This document shows positions 9,640-21,478 of a stretch of DNA of 64,000 bases, piece by piece. Location: positions 21,014,632 through 21,078,631 of the forward strand of contig OX463856.1 in the NCBI GenBank assembly GCA_949825065.1. Direction: 5' to 3'. This DNA comes from Odontocerum albicorne. Lineage: Eukaryota > Arthropoda > Insecta > Trichoptera > Odontoceridae. The notes below the pieces were generated by a model, which saw only the letters and a list, made by a program, of their open reading frames with translations, was not told where the DNA came from and ran no database searches. Position 1 is the first letter of the stretch. The number at the start of each line of letters is the position of its first letter. The position numbers and the translations under genes are program-made.

Positions 9640-11340
9640 TTCTAGTTGTTGTAGGTGATTATCACGTGACAGTTTACTAAACTTAGTGTATTTTTTTCAA
9701 TAATATTATATGGTAATTCTCGTTTAATAAAAATAAAGTCATAAAATAATGTTAAAACAACTTGACGAATATTTAATAATCCAACAAACTAGAGTATATT
9801 TATCGAAATATTACAATAAAAATATACTTTTTAAAGTTGATTTGTCTGGATACTAGAGGAGTTAAAATGATCTTTACAGTATTTTTATTGATTTCTCTAT
9901 CTGTGTTTCAAACGTTCAATAAGTTAACTACAATTGTGCTGTTAGCCTATGGGCACAAAGGAGTTTGTAAAGAAATTACGATATCCGTAGTCTAGTTGAC
10001 AATGTTTTACAAAACTGACAAGTGTGTATTTTGCTTCTACGTGAATTCTACAATTTAAAAAAATATCTTAAGTTTATATGTTAAACTATCATAAAGTATT
10101 TGTAGGTTATTATTAGTTGATTGAAAAAATCAATAAATTATCAAAGTTTTAAAATTGGACGCTGTGTAACTCCATATTATAATATGTATTAATAAATTAA
10201 ATTGTTAATTCACTGTTTCTACATGATAAGTCTTGAGATAGGAGGTAGATAAACATTAAGGAGAGTTTATGTAAAAAAATAAGATTGTAATTTATTTTTT
10301 AATATTACTTAAATATAAAATCTCATAACTTCGCAACCAAAAGACAAATTTGATATGCCCGCATATGTTGATATCTTCAACCGCCTCTGAATATCAGTAG
10401 TGGCGTTGGTAAATTTCCAATTTGGATTTCATATCTCGATACTTAATGGAATATATCAAAACGAGCTAATATTTATTTATATTGGAAAACCAATTCCAAT
10501 CAAATATTTGTCAGCTGTAGTGCCAAAGAGGCCAATCACAAGATCCTAAGAGATTAAATCGGTTGGCTTGTGTGTAAATTACAAGTCTTACATAGGGTTT
10601 CTAGTATCTGTATGATTCTGAGCATATTCAAAAAGACATCTAGCAATTAGTTACCAGATTTTGCGCTAGTTAATCTATTAAAATAATATTCACAGAACAA
10701 CATTTACAATTAATATAGTTTTGTTTATGAAAAAGCTATCTGAAGAGTACATAACAATGCGCACGCTCGCCATTTTGTGGATATAGAGAACTTTTTTAAT
10801 AGGCAATCCCTCAGGTGAAGTGATCTCATTTCTTTATCACAAATTTTACACGTTTGTCCTCAATACTAAAACACAAACACAAAATCTGCATTCACCTGCT
10901 TATACACACTTTACTCGTAATTCTTAGTTATCTATTTTACAACTCTTGTCCCATATTAATCTTAACACACCACATTGAAATCATGTTCAACAACTCTACG
11001 TCACTCACTTTTCAAGTACATATGTATGTGGGTACATTTAATAACTCCTGATTTATCTCTCTTTCATGTCAAATATATATTAAATTACCTACCCATTTTT
11101 TTGCATTTGAACATGCAACATTACAAACATTGCCACTTTTCCTCAGATATATGTTTTGTAAGTTCTTTGTGCAAGAAAATGCTCGTTTCTCCTCCCAAAT
11201 AATGTTTGAAAGCGTGACTACCGACCGATCTCTATTACCAAAATCATGGTTGTTGGCCCAGTAGTACTATAAATATTTATTTTATTAATTAATGGTCAAA
11301 TGTACCTTATAACATAAACATCGATAAAAAAAACTGTAGG
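9640..11340. other. AT-rich stretch, nothing recognised
   Basis: No gene, element end or tandem repeat seen. A TACTCGTA octamer is at 10912-10919. The frames near 10854-11202 look random. Confidence 0.4.
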
Positions 11341-11620
11341 GATAGCTTCATGTATTACAAACGACAGAAATTTCAAAAAAAAAACATTCCTATAACACTA
11401 GAATACGGGATCAACACAATTACGGAGCCAACACAATTAGTACGAGTACACACGTCACACTCTTACAACAATTCAACTCAACAACTAGCCAACACAATAC
11501 GAGGTCAGTACAATAAACACAATTTCACCAACACAATTCGGTACCGTCCAAAGGCGAACAGCCCGCATTTCACCAGCCAGGTGAACATTCTTGACATCAA
11601 TGTGAAAGCGGAATAATAGC
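11341..11620 (+). other. Unrecognised 88-codon frame with AACACAAT motif cluster
   Basis: The frame 11350-11616 is rich in Asn, Thr and Gln. AACACAAT occurs five times in 125 bases (11413, 11430, 11491, 11516, 11530). I recognise neither a domain nor a family. The composition suggests repeat-derived rather than true coding sequence. Confidence 0.25.
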
Positions 11621-11799
11621 GCTTAAACAAAAAAATGTCATAAACGAGGATATACCACAAGCAAAATCAAAAGTCGAAATCGTCCCCTCAACATCTCAAG
11701 ATGCAAATTTAAACTTTTAAATAAAAAAATACAATTAGCAAAAAAGTTTTCTTTGACGCTGGACTCGTTAAATGAAGTGGTAGTTTACATGCGAAGCTA

Positions 11800-12320
11800 T
11801 AATTGGAGGAAGTTCTGAAGGCTTTCACAGGATAATATTAAACTCTTCTTTATTATTAGATTCACTAGATTCCGCCACTAATTTTTCTCAGCTGCATCCC
11901 TCCTCCAAAAGGTGAAACCCAAAGTGCGACACTTTTCTGTTACATCATCCAGCCACCCTACGCTTCATCGGATCACTGAGTAAAGCTTTTCATGCAGAGA
12001 AACTATCATGCATATATGACAAGTATCTAATCCAGCGCAGTCTTGCATATTTTATAAGTTTTGCTTAACAAGCTTCGGCATACAGCTTTTGGTTATATCT
12101 CCGTCTCCACGCATCATTTTCATAAATTGGGCCACACTAGTATAATCTGAAGAAAATATCTCAAAGGTATCAAGAACTCTTATGTCTCACTTTGTATGTA
12201 CCCAGGTCTCTGATACAAAACTTAGTACAGGTCTAAGCAGTGCTTTATATAGTTGGCTTTGCCCCAAATCTGCCCCAAACGAAACATAGCATAATGGTTT
12301 GTAAGCTAACAATACGATCT
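11800..12320 (-). pseudogene. LINE reverse transcriptase, C-terminal relic (second lineage)
   Basis: On the minus strand: LYKALLRPVLSFVSETWV, later a stretch ending VGWLDDVTEKCRTLGF then WRRDAAEKN, with stops and frameshifts. These match the post-catalytic part of LINE reverse transcriptases ('K..L.RPVL.YGSETW' and 'RWLDDV.ED.R.LG...W...A.DR..WR'). The motif order differs from the RTE relics with GHVERM, so this is a separate lineage. The catalytic YADD box and endonuclease are absent. Confidence 0.65.
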
Positions 12321-13035
12321 TAATATGTTGCTCAATTCAGAAAACACAAATATTAAAATATTGTGTCAACAAAAGTAACTCCCAATTACGGTATTATCGT
12401 ATCAAATTTAGGCACATATTTTGCACACGCTGCTTAATAGAAAGCTTATGGTAAACAGCGAGAAGCTTCGAAGCTTTATTTACCTACCGAGAAAGTTTAC
12501 ACCCTTAATCCCTGCGAAAGGAAATAATCTCGATGAAGGATTATGATAATTACGCTTTAAGGCCTTCTTCCCAGGTATTGTTAAATATGTAAAGATTGTT
12601 TTTGATCTCTACCTGTTTTCATAGTTACAATCAAATTAATTATTGAAATTTTAAACCTGTGTTGAGAATAATATTCAATTATTTGTAATAGGATTTTAAT
12701 ATATTTTGAGTGTATATATTCTTATCATAAGAATGGTACGAGTATATCTTATATTTGTTAACAACAAAGTAGTTAAGCAATGATCTTTTTCTGATTTCAG
12801 ATTTTTTTAAATCAAGAAGTTTAATATCGTTTTTTTCATGTATTTTGGACGGCAATATTTTGTAGTTTGGGCCGGTATCATCATTTCATATTTTTTTTAT
12901 ATACTCGTACATGTTACGAGTATTTCTATTTCGCAGTTATTTTACTCATCTTTATTTGAGGTTTACTCAGCGCGACTGTTGAATATGTGAATCATTCTTA
13001 TGTACATTCGAGAGAAATTGAAAAAATATTTCATT
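12321..13035. other. AT-rich stretch, nothing recognised
   Basis: No gene seen. It holds TACGAGTA at 12737-12744 and the pair at 12902-12922. Confidence 0.4.
12902..12922. repeat. Pair of TACTCGTA octamers in opposite orientation
   Basis: TACTCGTA at 12902-12909 and TACGAGTA at 12915-12922 lie five bases apart. They belong to the enriched octamer described in the findings. Confidence 0.9.
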
Positions 13036-13260
13036 ATTCGTGGTCTTGTTGGTAACACGCCTGTCTCACAGCCCGAAGGTTCCGAGTTCCAATCCCCTGG
13101 AGCCCAATTTTTTTGTAAAGATTTCCAGTCTGGTTTTCACTTCAGGCGTCTTTAACATATTTTTGGTTGGTTGGGAGAGATTGCCACATGAAAATTAGCC
13201 CACCAGGTTTTTCTGTATACAACGAAAATATTATGCAACATAGTTATCATTTCTTTAATT
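13036..13260 (+). mobile_element. tRNA-derived SINE copy
   Basis: Head GTGGTCTTGTTGGTAACACG with a diverged B box (GAGTTCCAATCCCC), then CCAGTCTGGTTTTCACTTCA and the tail GGTTGGGAGAGATTGCCACA. Same family and order as the copy at 4118-4308, on the opposite strand. Confidence 0.8.
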
Positions 13261-13499
13261 ATCTTTTTTCCCCTTCCTTATCCTTGAATTAATTTCTAAT
13301 TAATTTCTACTATGAATGTTTAGAGATTTTTTTACTTAAGTTAAACAATTTTTATTTGTGAAATTTGTCATAGATCAAAACAACTTAACGAAACCAATAC
13401 GAACTGGCTGGCTGTTAGAAAAAGTTGCTATATAACAATAATTCCGCACAATGTACCATGTATTACTTTGTGCACAAAAACTGAACAAATAAATATTGT

Positions 13500-13810
13500 C
13501 CTCTGCATCAATAATGCTTATTAGATTTTCCTGTTCACCACTCGTAATCTTTTATGTTATCCTATATTATCCATGTAACAGACTCTGAAACCCAGTTACT
13601 CCTAATTTAACAAAAAGTAACTGGAAAAACTCTTTATTACAAGTCAGTTACGTAACGTGCTTCATTCCCGATTTTTCCTCTCTTCAGGAATAACTTCCTT
13701 TTACATTGATTGATGATATCTCGTTTGTATTTTTATTATTATACTGTTTATGAACTTTGTACTGTTCAGTTCGATCCTACTATCACACACGCTGTTATGG
13801 TAGACTGAAT
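13500..13810 (+). pseudogene. LINE 3' end (same family as 25.7 kb)
   Basis: The segment TTCATTCCCGATTTTTCC, then ACATTGATTGATGATATCTC, is shared with 26000-26070, where it directly follows the stop codon of a LINE frame. Upstream, degenerate frames (LKPSYS, NKK.LEKLF) suggest the last codons of the polyprotein. Confidence 0.45.
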
Positions 13811-15710
13811 AAGTACCCATCCAGCGCGAGCTACCCTAGAAGATAAAAATATTCTTCATTTTTTGCAACTCCACGTAGTGACGAAGAAGAAATGGCCTAA
13901 AGAGACTCCTTCTTCAGTAGGGGCACACCTGAATGTGAAAAAATAGTAGTGACGACCGACTTAAGATCCAATATCACGGGAGAATTTTTTTTCTCTTCAA
14001 AAATGGCTTAAGGACTGGAGTTCAAACAGCCTAATAAGTACTTTCATCAATTTTGTACAAAGAAATAATGATTTTGACCATGTAAATTCTTATATTTAAA
14101 TATGTATAGTTGGTCGTTAAAGATTGCCACCTAGAAATATTTCCACCAAATTGTTAAGCAATGAAGTTCTACATAAATAAATCATAATCACCCTCCCCCT
14201 TCCTATTATTCAACTTTGTAAAACAATTGGCTTACAATTTACAATGTGGTAATAAACACGCCATATTGTACAAGAAAGATTATTTAATAAGACAAACCCG
14301 AAAACTTCTAGCAAAAAAGTGATTAAACCACATCACCATAAAAATTAATTTAAATATTTTTGAAAAAAAAAACATGATAAGCTGGAAATATTCATCAAGA
14401 CTGGAAATGTCAGACGACAAAAAGAAAGAAAAATAGTTTGAATTTTAATAGGCTTTTAGTTTAGATAAATCATACACCTGGAATCACTTTGGTCACTCAA
14501 AGGTGATTAAAAACTCGTTTTAATTGAAGAATTCCACACATACATGTATGTGTATATTGTATAAAAGTAACAATAAAGAAATATTTACATATTTTTACTT
14601 AAAATTTTAAATGATTTTTTCAAACCCATAAATTTTCCGAACATTGCGTTCATAAAAAAAAAGAAAACGTAACGAATAAGCCAGTTTGCAAATTAAAAAC
14701 AATTTCAAGCATTTAATGAAGCATGAATTTTTCCATCTACCGAGGGAAGAATTTCGGAGTTAATCTCTTCAAGTTGCTAACAATATCATTAAAATATACA
14801 ACTTCGAAGGTATTTTCTAACGAAGTAAGCTTTTTACCCTACTGAAATTTGAGTATATACTCTAGTACCCGTACATTCGCGGAGTGTCGCAAAATTTCAG
14901 AATCAAGGGGAAGAAATTCCCAAAATATAAGTCTCACCTTTGCCAATCTAGAAAACAAGTGAAAATTTCAACGTTTCTTATTTATTTAAATTTCATAAAA
15001 AATACTTGTAATAGGTGTCCCTCGCTGAGTGTGAGTATTTGGTGTTACGGAATATCGCGTAGCTAGAAAAACGCGTAGAGTTAAATTATTTAAATCTGGA
15101 TGAGATATTGATGGGTTCGAAACGAAAAAAAATAATCTGAAAAATGATAAAAAAAACATCTCTTGTCGTAACACTGTTTAACCACGCGCTTTATTCTTAC
15201 AGTCCTCGACTGTTTATGAGCGAGATTGATATTGTACTATAAATGTTCTCCTAGTCTATCCTTGTGGCCTTTTTCTATTCTATTTTAATCTCGAAGATAA
15301 TTTTGATGATCATTCCTTAAAGAGCTAGGAAAAAGTGTGTATTATTTGTCATCATTGGATGTTAATAATATGATATTGTTTTATTACACATTTTAAGATT
15401 AATATAGAGGTTTTGATCTTTAAAATTGATATACTCGTACATGCAAACAATAAACTGTGACACTTAAAGAAAGTTTAAACATACTTTGAAAAATCTAATA
15501 GACACAAAAAATGTATAAAAATAATAAAATTTGAACTTAAAGTTAATGAGATACTCGTAATAGAAAAATAGGGTTTAAAAATAAGAAGAAATAAATGAAA
15601 GTCACTACGCACTAACGTCCAGCTGGAGGAGTTAGGAGAATTTACCATTTTTCAGTCACCCTCGGTACATAGTGAAAGAAAGCAGTCCGGTCACCTCGTT
15701 TAAGACGTGT
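13811..15710. other. No gene recognised
   Basis: Mostly AT-rich. 14110-14155 resembles the SINE tail (AAAGATTGCCACCTAGAAAT). 13860-14030 is less AT-rich but matches nothing I know. TACTCGTA octamers lie at 15432 and 15552. Confidence 0.4.
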
Positions 15711-15713
15711 GCT

Positions 15714-15770
15714 ATTCTCTCTCTCTCTCTCTCCCTCTCTCTCTTCCTCTCTCTCTCACACACACACATT
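15714..15770. repeat. (CT)n / (CA)n microsatellite
   Basis: About 40 bases of CT repeats with a few interruptions run into (CA)n. Confidence 0.95.
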
Positions 15771-16240
15771 CTTGTCATTTGCAGGATTACAATACATCTC
15801 ATATTATATTTCCCTCACATCATCCATTTTCGTACATTTTTAGCACATCCTTGTATTTCTCCTACACGTAACCTTTTTTATTTCAATATGCTTGTTCTTT
15901 TTTCCATTCGTACTTTTATCGGCCATCTTCTACAGTGTGAACTTGTTAAGTTAGTATTATGTTAACAATTGGTTCGAACCACCACCATTAAAAAATAATC
16001 ATCGGGTTTTAGCTTAGCATTATAATTAAATGTTTTTTTTTATAACTATAGATAATCCACTCGAACTAGGATGTTTTGTGGCACCAAATTAAAATCATTA
16101 TGCAATTATATGAGTTAAAATAACAAAACAATTTTTTTTAAATGATCTAGATAATTTAAAAATTCAATTTATTAAGCTTCAAAATATAACTATCGATCTA
16201 TAAGTGAAAAAGTTTCACGAAAAAATAATAAACACAACAT
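15771..16240. other. AT-rich stretch, nothing recognised
   Basis: A short frame at 15672-15965 is driven by the microsatellite. No other feature seen. Confidence 0.4.
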
Positions 16241-16244
16241 TCAT

Positions 16245-16480
16245 TGGATGTGGTAAAGATATGTTTTTTAGTAAATCAAATATGTCTCGCACAGGACATC
16301 CGAAAAATATATGATCTATAGTTTCATAATCCAGACCACACACACAGCCGGGTTTATCCACACTATATATGGTGACTAGCCACTACACAATAGCCAATAC
16401 GCAAACAATCCATGACAGACACTTTAATTTTGTTTTATCCTATCATATATCGACACACCACATATTCGTTGTTCCATTTA
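16245..16480 (-). pseudogene. LINE ORF2 C-terminal end (CCHC-like)
   Basis: One minus frame reads DKPGCVCGLDYETIDHIFF then GCPVRDIFDL. The C-x-C...E..DH.FF.C spacing is the cysteine-histidine cluster found after the RNase H region at the end of I/R1/Jockey-type LINE polyproteins. Upstream, VMDCLRIGYCVV fits the preceding 'LR.GH' motif after a frameshift. No 5' part is nearby. Confidence 0.6.
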
Positions 16481-16574
16481 CTCGGCTCCTTTCATTAATA
16501 TTCATATATCAATGTTGTTAATAATATACTATTTTGAACCATCATTTTACCGAATCTTTATGTTGCTCGGTATA

Positions 16575-16745
16575 AATTTTTCGGTACATTGCTTTTGTTT
16601 CATATTACAACTCATCATAAATAAATAAGTTGGTACATTGCTTATGTTTCATAATCATAAATAAATAAGTTGGCACATTGCTTTTGTTTCATAATCATAA
16701 ATAAATAAGTTGGCACATTGCTTTTGTTTCACATAACAACTATTC
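16575..16745. repeat. 40-bp tandem repeat, about 4 copies
   Basis: TTGGCACATTGCTTTTGTTT recurs with 40-bp spacing (starts near 16631, 16671, 16711) after a diverged first copy. The units also contain ATAAATAAATAAG. Confidence 0.9.
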
Positions 16746-17455
16746 ATGAATAAACATGTTGACTAATTATAATTAAAATATAAAAGTATTACTCACCGTC
16801 CACATAACTTGAGATCATCACCACCGTCCAGGAACAAACAAATCTCACAAAATTCAACTCCATCATTTAAATTTCTTATTACCGATACATTTTAATTGAG
16901 TTGTTAATTTTATCATATAATTTCACATTTTTATCACTGCACTTATTTCAAATAAAATTCACGCACAATTCAAGTACACATTAACAAAAACACACATAAA
17001 TTTATTTTTTAACGAACACCAATTTTCGTTTGTTATACTGAAATTATAAGAAATTTTGATTTTAAAATAAAAATTTTAAACACAACTTTGCGACATTTTT
17101 ATAAAACCTCCATGATAAAATTTAATTCATGTAAATAATTTGTAGTTATAAAGTGAACCCTTCATTTGATACATACAACCTTATGAATAGGACCTCGAAT
17201 TTTTTACTTTTATGACAATGCTTTTAAGAAAAAATGGTAACTTTGGTTAACATACCTAAGAGATAATTGAAACTTTTAAAAATATGTATTCATATGAGCT
17301 CACTAAAATGGTATCTTCATAAGAAAAACAATTAAATTACAGGAAACTTGGTGATGATTTTAACATTAAAATTTTATTTTTTATTTTTCATGGTTTTGGC
17401 CATTGATTCATTTTTTTAAATGTAGTTTATACTGGAATGGAAGATGTAATAAAAT
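16746..17455. other. AT-rich stretch, nothing recognised
   Basis: No gene or repeat seen. Confidence 0.4.
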
Positions 17456-17600
17456 ATATGGATGACCTCCATGGCAAAGTTGGTTAAAGTCTTGGTTCTT
17501 TCCGGGGGTTTCAGCTTCGATTCCCGATGGTACCCTAAAGGATAATTTAAAAAGGGTACCGGTCTGGTAAACGAGTTCGTCTGTAACAATTCTTGCTCAC
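17456..17600 (+). mobile_element. tRNA-derived SINE copy, diverged
   Basis: GATGACCTCCATGGCAAAGT head, then CAGCTTCGATTCCCGATGG (B-box-like) and GGTACCGGTCTGGTAAACG. Same arrangement as the other SINEs; the tail is not clear. Confidence 0.65.
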
Positions 17601-17759
17601 GCGATAGACTTAAAACGTGTGTGAATATCGTTGCCTCTTCCAAAAAAACGTGAGTCTCGTGTCTACTCCAGTGGTTCTTAACCCGAACCTTAAATAATGG
17701 GATCGAAGACAATATCGTCTCTTAGAGACGCTCTTCAATATGTCAACAAACCACACAAA

Positions 17760-18000
17760 CTTTCGATAAACGGGAAACCAGTTTGATATTAGCATTATTT
17801 TTGTCTGTAACAAATTGGGATCATTCTATCTGAAGAGAGCCTCAAGATTAGAGATTCATTACAATAATAACACGTGTCGCGGTTATAAATGTTTTTTTAT
17901 TGGAATAACAAAGTTATTTATTAGCTAACATTTTACGGGATTCCACAAAGTTAAAACCGAAACCAATGATAAAAATGTTATTATGAGTTGAATCATAAAT
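17760..18000 (+). repeat. Unclassified dispersed repeat, copy A
   Basis: Shares CACAAAGTTAAAACCGAAAC and flanking 'tctgtaacaaattggg...agagcct' with copies at 32925-33105 and 35225-35360. Penelope-type tails sometimes contain similar GCCGAAACC words, but I cannot assign it. Confidence 0.5.
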
Positions 18001-18371
18001 ATTGCATATTTATATCCAAAATTTTACATAAAAAATAAATTGATATTTTTTAAACATTACTTAAAAAAGATTTGTCCACTATACAATAAAAAAAATGAGA
18101 GGACGAAAATGATAAGAAAGTAACGGGAAGTAATAAAGAAAGGATAAAGAAGAAGTTAATCACATGTGAATAAAAAGCGGACAAAAGATCCTTTACAAAT
18201 TGAGCCATGAATAATGTTCAATAAAGGAGATGAATGAATCTAATTGTTAAGGGATGTGAGATATGAGTCTTTTATTTACTCATACAAAGAAAAATATTTT
18301 AAGGAAAGGATTACTTTGGCTTTGAATAAAAATGAGAGTTCGTAATTTTCAATTGAAGCGCACTTGTATTT
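18001..18371. other. AT-rich spacer
   Basis: Purine-rich (18080-18200) but otherwise nothing recognised. Confidence 0.4.
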
Positions 18372-18455
18372 AATAATAATAAAAGGACAATTTATATAGC
18401 GCCGCTTAGGAAGCAGACTCTCCTCTAAGGCGCTTCAACTCGGGTTTATGATTTT
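18372..18455 (+). repeat. Dispersed repeat, TATAGCGCC family, copy 2
   Basis: Starts with AATAATAATAA, then CAATTTATATAGCGCCGCTT and AGCAGACTCTCCTCTAAGGC, as in the copies at 8282, 43922 and 57300. Confidence 0.75.
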
Positions 18456-18983
18456 ATTTCAATGAACTAACTGGACAGACAATAGTCAAGGAACTTTCCA
18501 GCAGCAGACTTGTTTTTTTTTATAATTTTTCATTTTGATGATACCACTATTTGTTAGAAATAAATAAACAGATAGTGAAATACTTAAAAAATGTTGAGAT
18601 TTTTTGTAACCTTGATGAGAGTCTGCTCTTTAAATTGTGTTTCATGAATTGAAGAGTTAAACTTATAAACCACATAAAAACCATGTTTTGATTTTTTTAT
18701 GGAAAATCAGTCTATCAACAAGCGACAATATACCCATAAATGACATTTATGTGAATTCAAACTAAAAGTGATTCTGTTTTACAACCAAAGATGGCACTGG
18801 AAACATATCCACAAGCAATTTACTCAAATACCTTCCAGTGTTTTTCTTATAACTCTTTACATACTTTTTGGCTCTTGAGTGGTTTATGAGTTTAACTATT
18901 CAATTGTCATTTTTATTCATTATAAAAGTATAAAAAAATACAAATTCACTCCGAGGACTAACTGGACTAGTAGTAAGTACGTA
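18456..18983. other. No gene recognised
   Basis: AT-rich flank of the mariner; only its TA target at 18982-18983 is notable. Confidence 0.4.
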
Positions 18984-19193
18984 CTACCTTGATCAAAAAG
19001 TTTTAGGACCGGCCACCGGTGTGGTGCTGTCAGTCACCCGATTGGAATTCTTTTTGTTTTTGTTAGGTTACCACATCTATCATTGACACTTCCCTTTAAA
19101 TTTCAGCGTCATAGCTTGACATTTGTAAAACTTACGCTGTACTGAGTACATCTACCTTTGTCCACGTTTTCGATTTTTTACAAGTTTAAAAAT

Positions 19194-19741
19194 GGCATCA
19201 ACGAGTTTGCATTAAATATTGCGTGAAAAACGGATTTAACGGTCCGCAGACCTTGGAAATGTTGGAGAAGTGTTTTTCGGTGGCACGAACGCTTCAGAAG
19301 TGGTCGTGAGTCGGTCGAGGATGACGAACGCAGTGGCAGTCGAAAACCGATGAAAACATCGATAAAATCAAAGAAACGTTGGCCGAAAACCGTAAATTGA
19401 CCATCAGAGAGCTGGCAGAGGACTTAAACATCGCTCATGGATCAGCTTACGACATTTTGGTTAATGATTTGGGTCTCAGACGTGTCGCTGCAAAACTGGT
19501 GCCGAAAGACCTCAATTTCATGCAAAAAAAGGACCGCGGTGAAATCGCAAAAGACATAATTTCCATGAGTTTTGGACCAAAAATAACACGACTACTATCC
19601 GGCAGTCTTTGAATTCACCTGATCTGGCTCCCTGCGACTTTTTCCTGTTCAACCGACTTAAAAAACCGCTTCACGGAACGCGTTACAGCACCCGAGAGAA
19701 TGTCATGAAAAAATCGAAGAATGATCTGATGGACATGGTGT
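19194..19741 (+). pseudogene. mariner transposase, 5' part with frameshifts and internal deletion
   Basis: A diverged N-terminus starts near ATG 19194 (MASTSLH then stop). The best block is TLAENRKLTIRELAEDLNIA through LGLRRVAAKLVPKDLNF (about 19376-19530), the second DNA-binding helix-turn-helix of a mariner transposase. A few codons later the frame jumps to NSPDLAPCDFFLFNRLKKPL, which carries the third catalytic aspartate, so the segment with the first two aspartates is deleted. Translation then runs into the inserted element at 19743. The C-terminus continues beyond it at 21361. No active enzyme can be made. Confidence 0.85.
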
Positions 19742-20104
19742 TAGGACTATATTTGTTAAATTGCATACTTCACGTCCTCGAAATTGTTAATTCGCGACAT
19801 ATCATAATTTATGAAACTTGTGGTGTCGAGACCATGTGCTTGCCTTGAAAACAGGAAGATTAAAATATTATGAAATACTTGAATATTTTAAAATACTAAA
19901 GACAATAAAGTAAGGGTAGCTACCCTTGCAGTCAGGTACATTTTTATTCAATGACAACATTGTCACGTACGATTTTGGTCGAGGTTGGCACCACTGTTTT
20001 TCGTATTTCCTTGCCAAGGGGAAGCAGGCGCTCGCAGGCTCCTCCTATTCCGTTCGGAACGTGGTGAGGTTTGGACGTAGGTCCGACGCTGCTCTTCCTC
20101 ATAT

Positions 20105-20304
20105 ATCACAGAAGTCCAGGACGCCATCTTAATTACGGGTGAATATTATTCCTTCTATTTTAATGTGGATTTCGTCGCCACGCTAAAAACCCACCGAGTA
20201 AAGTAATTTCAAATTGTTATTGAAATCTCCCTTGCTAAATACAACACATTCTTTCTTGCCAATTTTAACTTTTTTTCTTGACCTTCGTCAAGTTTTTTTT
20301 TATA

Positions 20305-20384
<80 letters not shown>

Positions 20385-20624
20385 GAATGAAACAGTTTAT
20401 TATATTAAAAAAAAAGAAAAAAATAATATATAAAAAAAACTTGAATGTCAAGAAAAAATTTAAAATTGGCAAGAAAGAATGTGTTGTATTTAGCAAGGGA
20501 GATTTCAATAACAATTTGAAATTACTTTACTCGGTGGGTTTTTAGCGTGGCGACGAATATCCACATTAAAATAGGAGGAATAATATTCACCCGTAATTAA
20601 GATGGCGTCCTGGACTTCTGTGAT
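20105..20624. repeat. ~200-bp inverted repeat around a 77-T tract
   Basis: The left arm (from ATCACAGAAGTCCAGGACGC at 20105) and the right arm (ending in its reverse complement at 20624) match almost base for base. Between them T runs without a break from 20307 to 20383. The arms would form a long hairpin. Such a tract between perfect arms is hard to assemble, so its length may be unreliable. Confidence 0.88.
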
Positions 20625-21148
20625 ACACGAAGAAAACTAGTCTGGCTGTCCTCGGTACAAACACTATTCCTGGACAGACGTGCTAACCGTGTCGTATCTG
20701 AGGGCAGAAGGGAGCTCCTCGTGGAAGTTCGGGCCTTTTATAGCCACTTGCGAGAAAGAGATGCTACATGACTTCCTTCTCACTTAAAAAATACTATAGC
20801 CGCCTGTTAGACCCGAGATTATAAGGAAGGACAATTGACTTCGGCATTTCTATACAATTCAGCAAAGCAAAAGAAAAAAGGGTCCATGTCTAGACTCTAC
20901 TTTATCTTTTTAAAAGACAATTGAGATCGGTGTCTCTTAGAATTACTCAAAAGGGTATATCGTCTAGACAGAATTTATTGCTTCCTTGAACAATGGATTT
21001 TTTATGACCCTGCTTTTGTTTTCTCAGTCGTTTACCGATGGCCTTACAATTTCCATCTTTTCAAAACAAAATTACATTTATTATAGGCCCCTTTTCTTAA
21101 ACAAACAATAACCATGGGATTCCTTACAATCCAGGATATAATCCTATA

Positions 21149-21216
21149 CTGCAAGGCGGTGAGCACTTAAAATAACATCCTCTTGTACTGCAAGGCGGTG
21201 AGCACTTAAAATAACC
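21149..21216 (+). repeat. 37-bp tandem duplication
   Basis: TACTGCAAGGCGGTGAGCAC followed by TTAAAATAAC occurs at 21149 and again at 21186. Confidence 0.9.
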
Positions 21217-21360
21217 TTTTCTTTTATTGGTTTAATCCTAGCGACAGTATTAGAAATATACTACATTATTTTGTTTCGAGAAGCCTGTTTCCGGGGCATG
21301 AAAATAGTGGGAATTTAGTCTTGGGGACGTGAACTATGTAATTTATCAAATACAGTCCTG

Positions 21361-21478
21361 ACAATACCGAAAATTGAGTACCAGCGGTGTTTCGAGGATT
21401 GGATCAAGCGCTGGCGTAAGTGCGTTGCAGTCGATAGGGAGTACTTTGGAGGGGACCATATCGATTTTGATGAATAAA
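21361..21478 (+). pseudogene. mariner transposase, C-terminal end
   Basis: IEYQRCFEDWIKRWRKC then VAVDREYFGGDHIDFDE and a stop. This is the usual C-terminus of insect mariner transposases and resumes the frame broken at 19743. It lies just inside the right TIR. Confidence 0.85.

Larger units (their letters stand above)
19743..21359. mobile_element. Foldback-type element inserted in the mariner
   Basis: Ends are inverted: AGGACTATATTTGTTAAATT at the left and AGGACTGTATTTGATAAATT read inward from the right, about 38 bp each with mismatches. It splits the mariner transposase. Inside are long inverted arms around a T tract, a TATA-containing GC-richer stretch (20640-20800) and a 37-bp tandem pair (21149-21216). 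No transposase is visible, so it is non-autonomous or not a DNA transposon. Flanks (TT.., ..GA) give no clean target duplication. A relative starts at 22066. Confidence 0.65.

Noticed and set aside
20209..20514. 101-codon minus frame with a long lysine run
   Set aside because: It merely translates the T77 tract and the flanking inverted arms.
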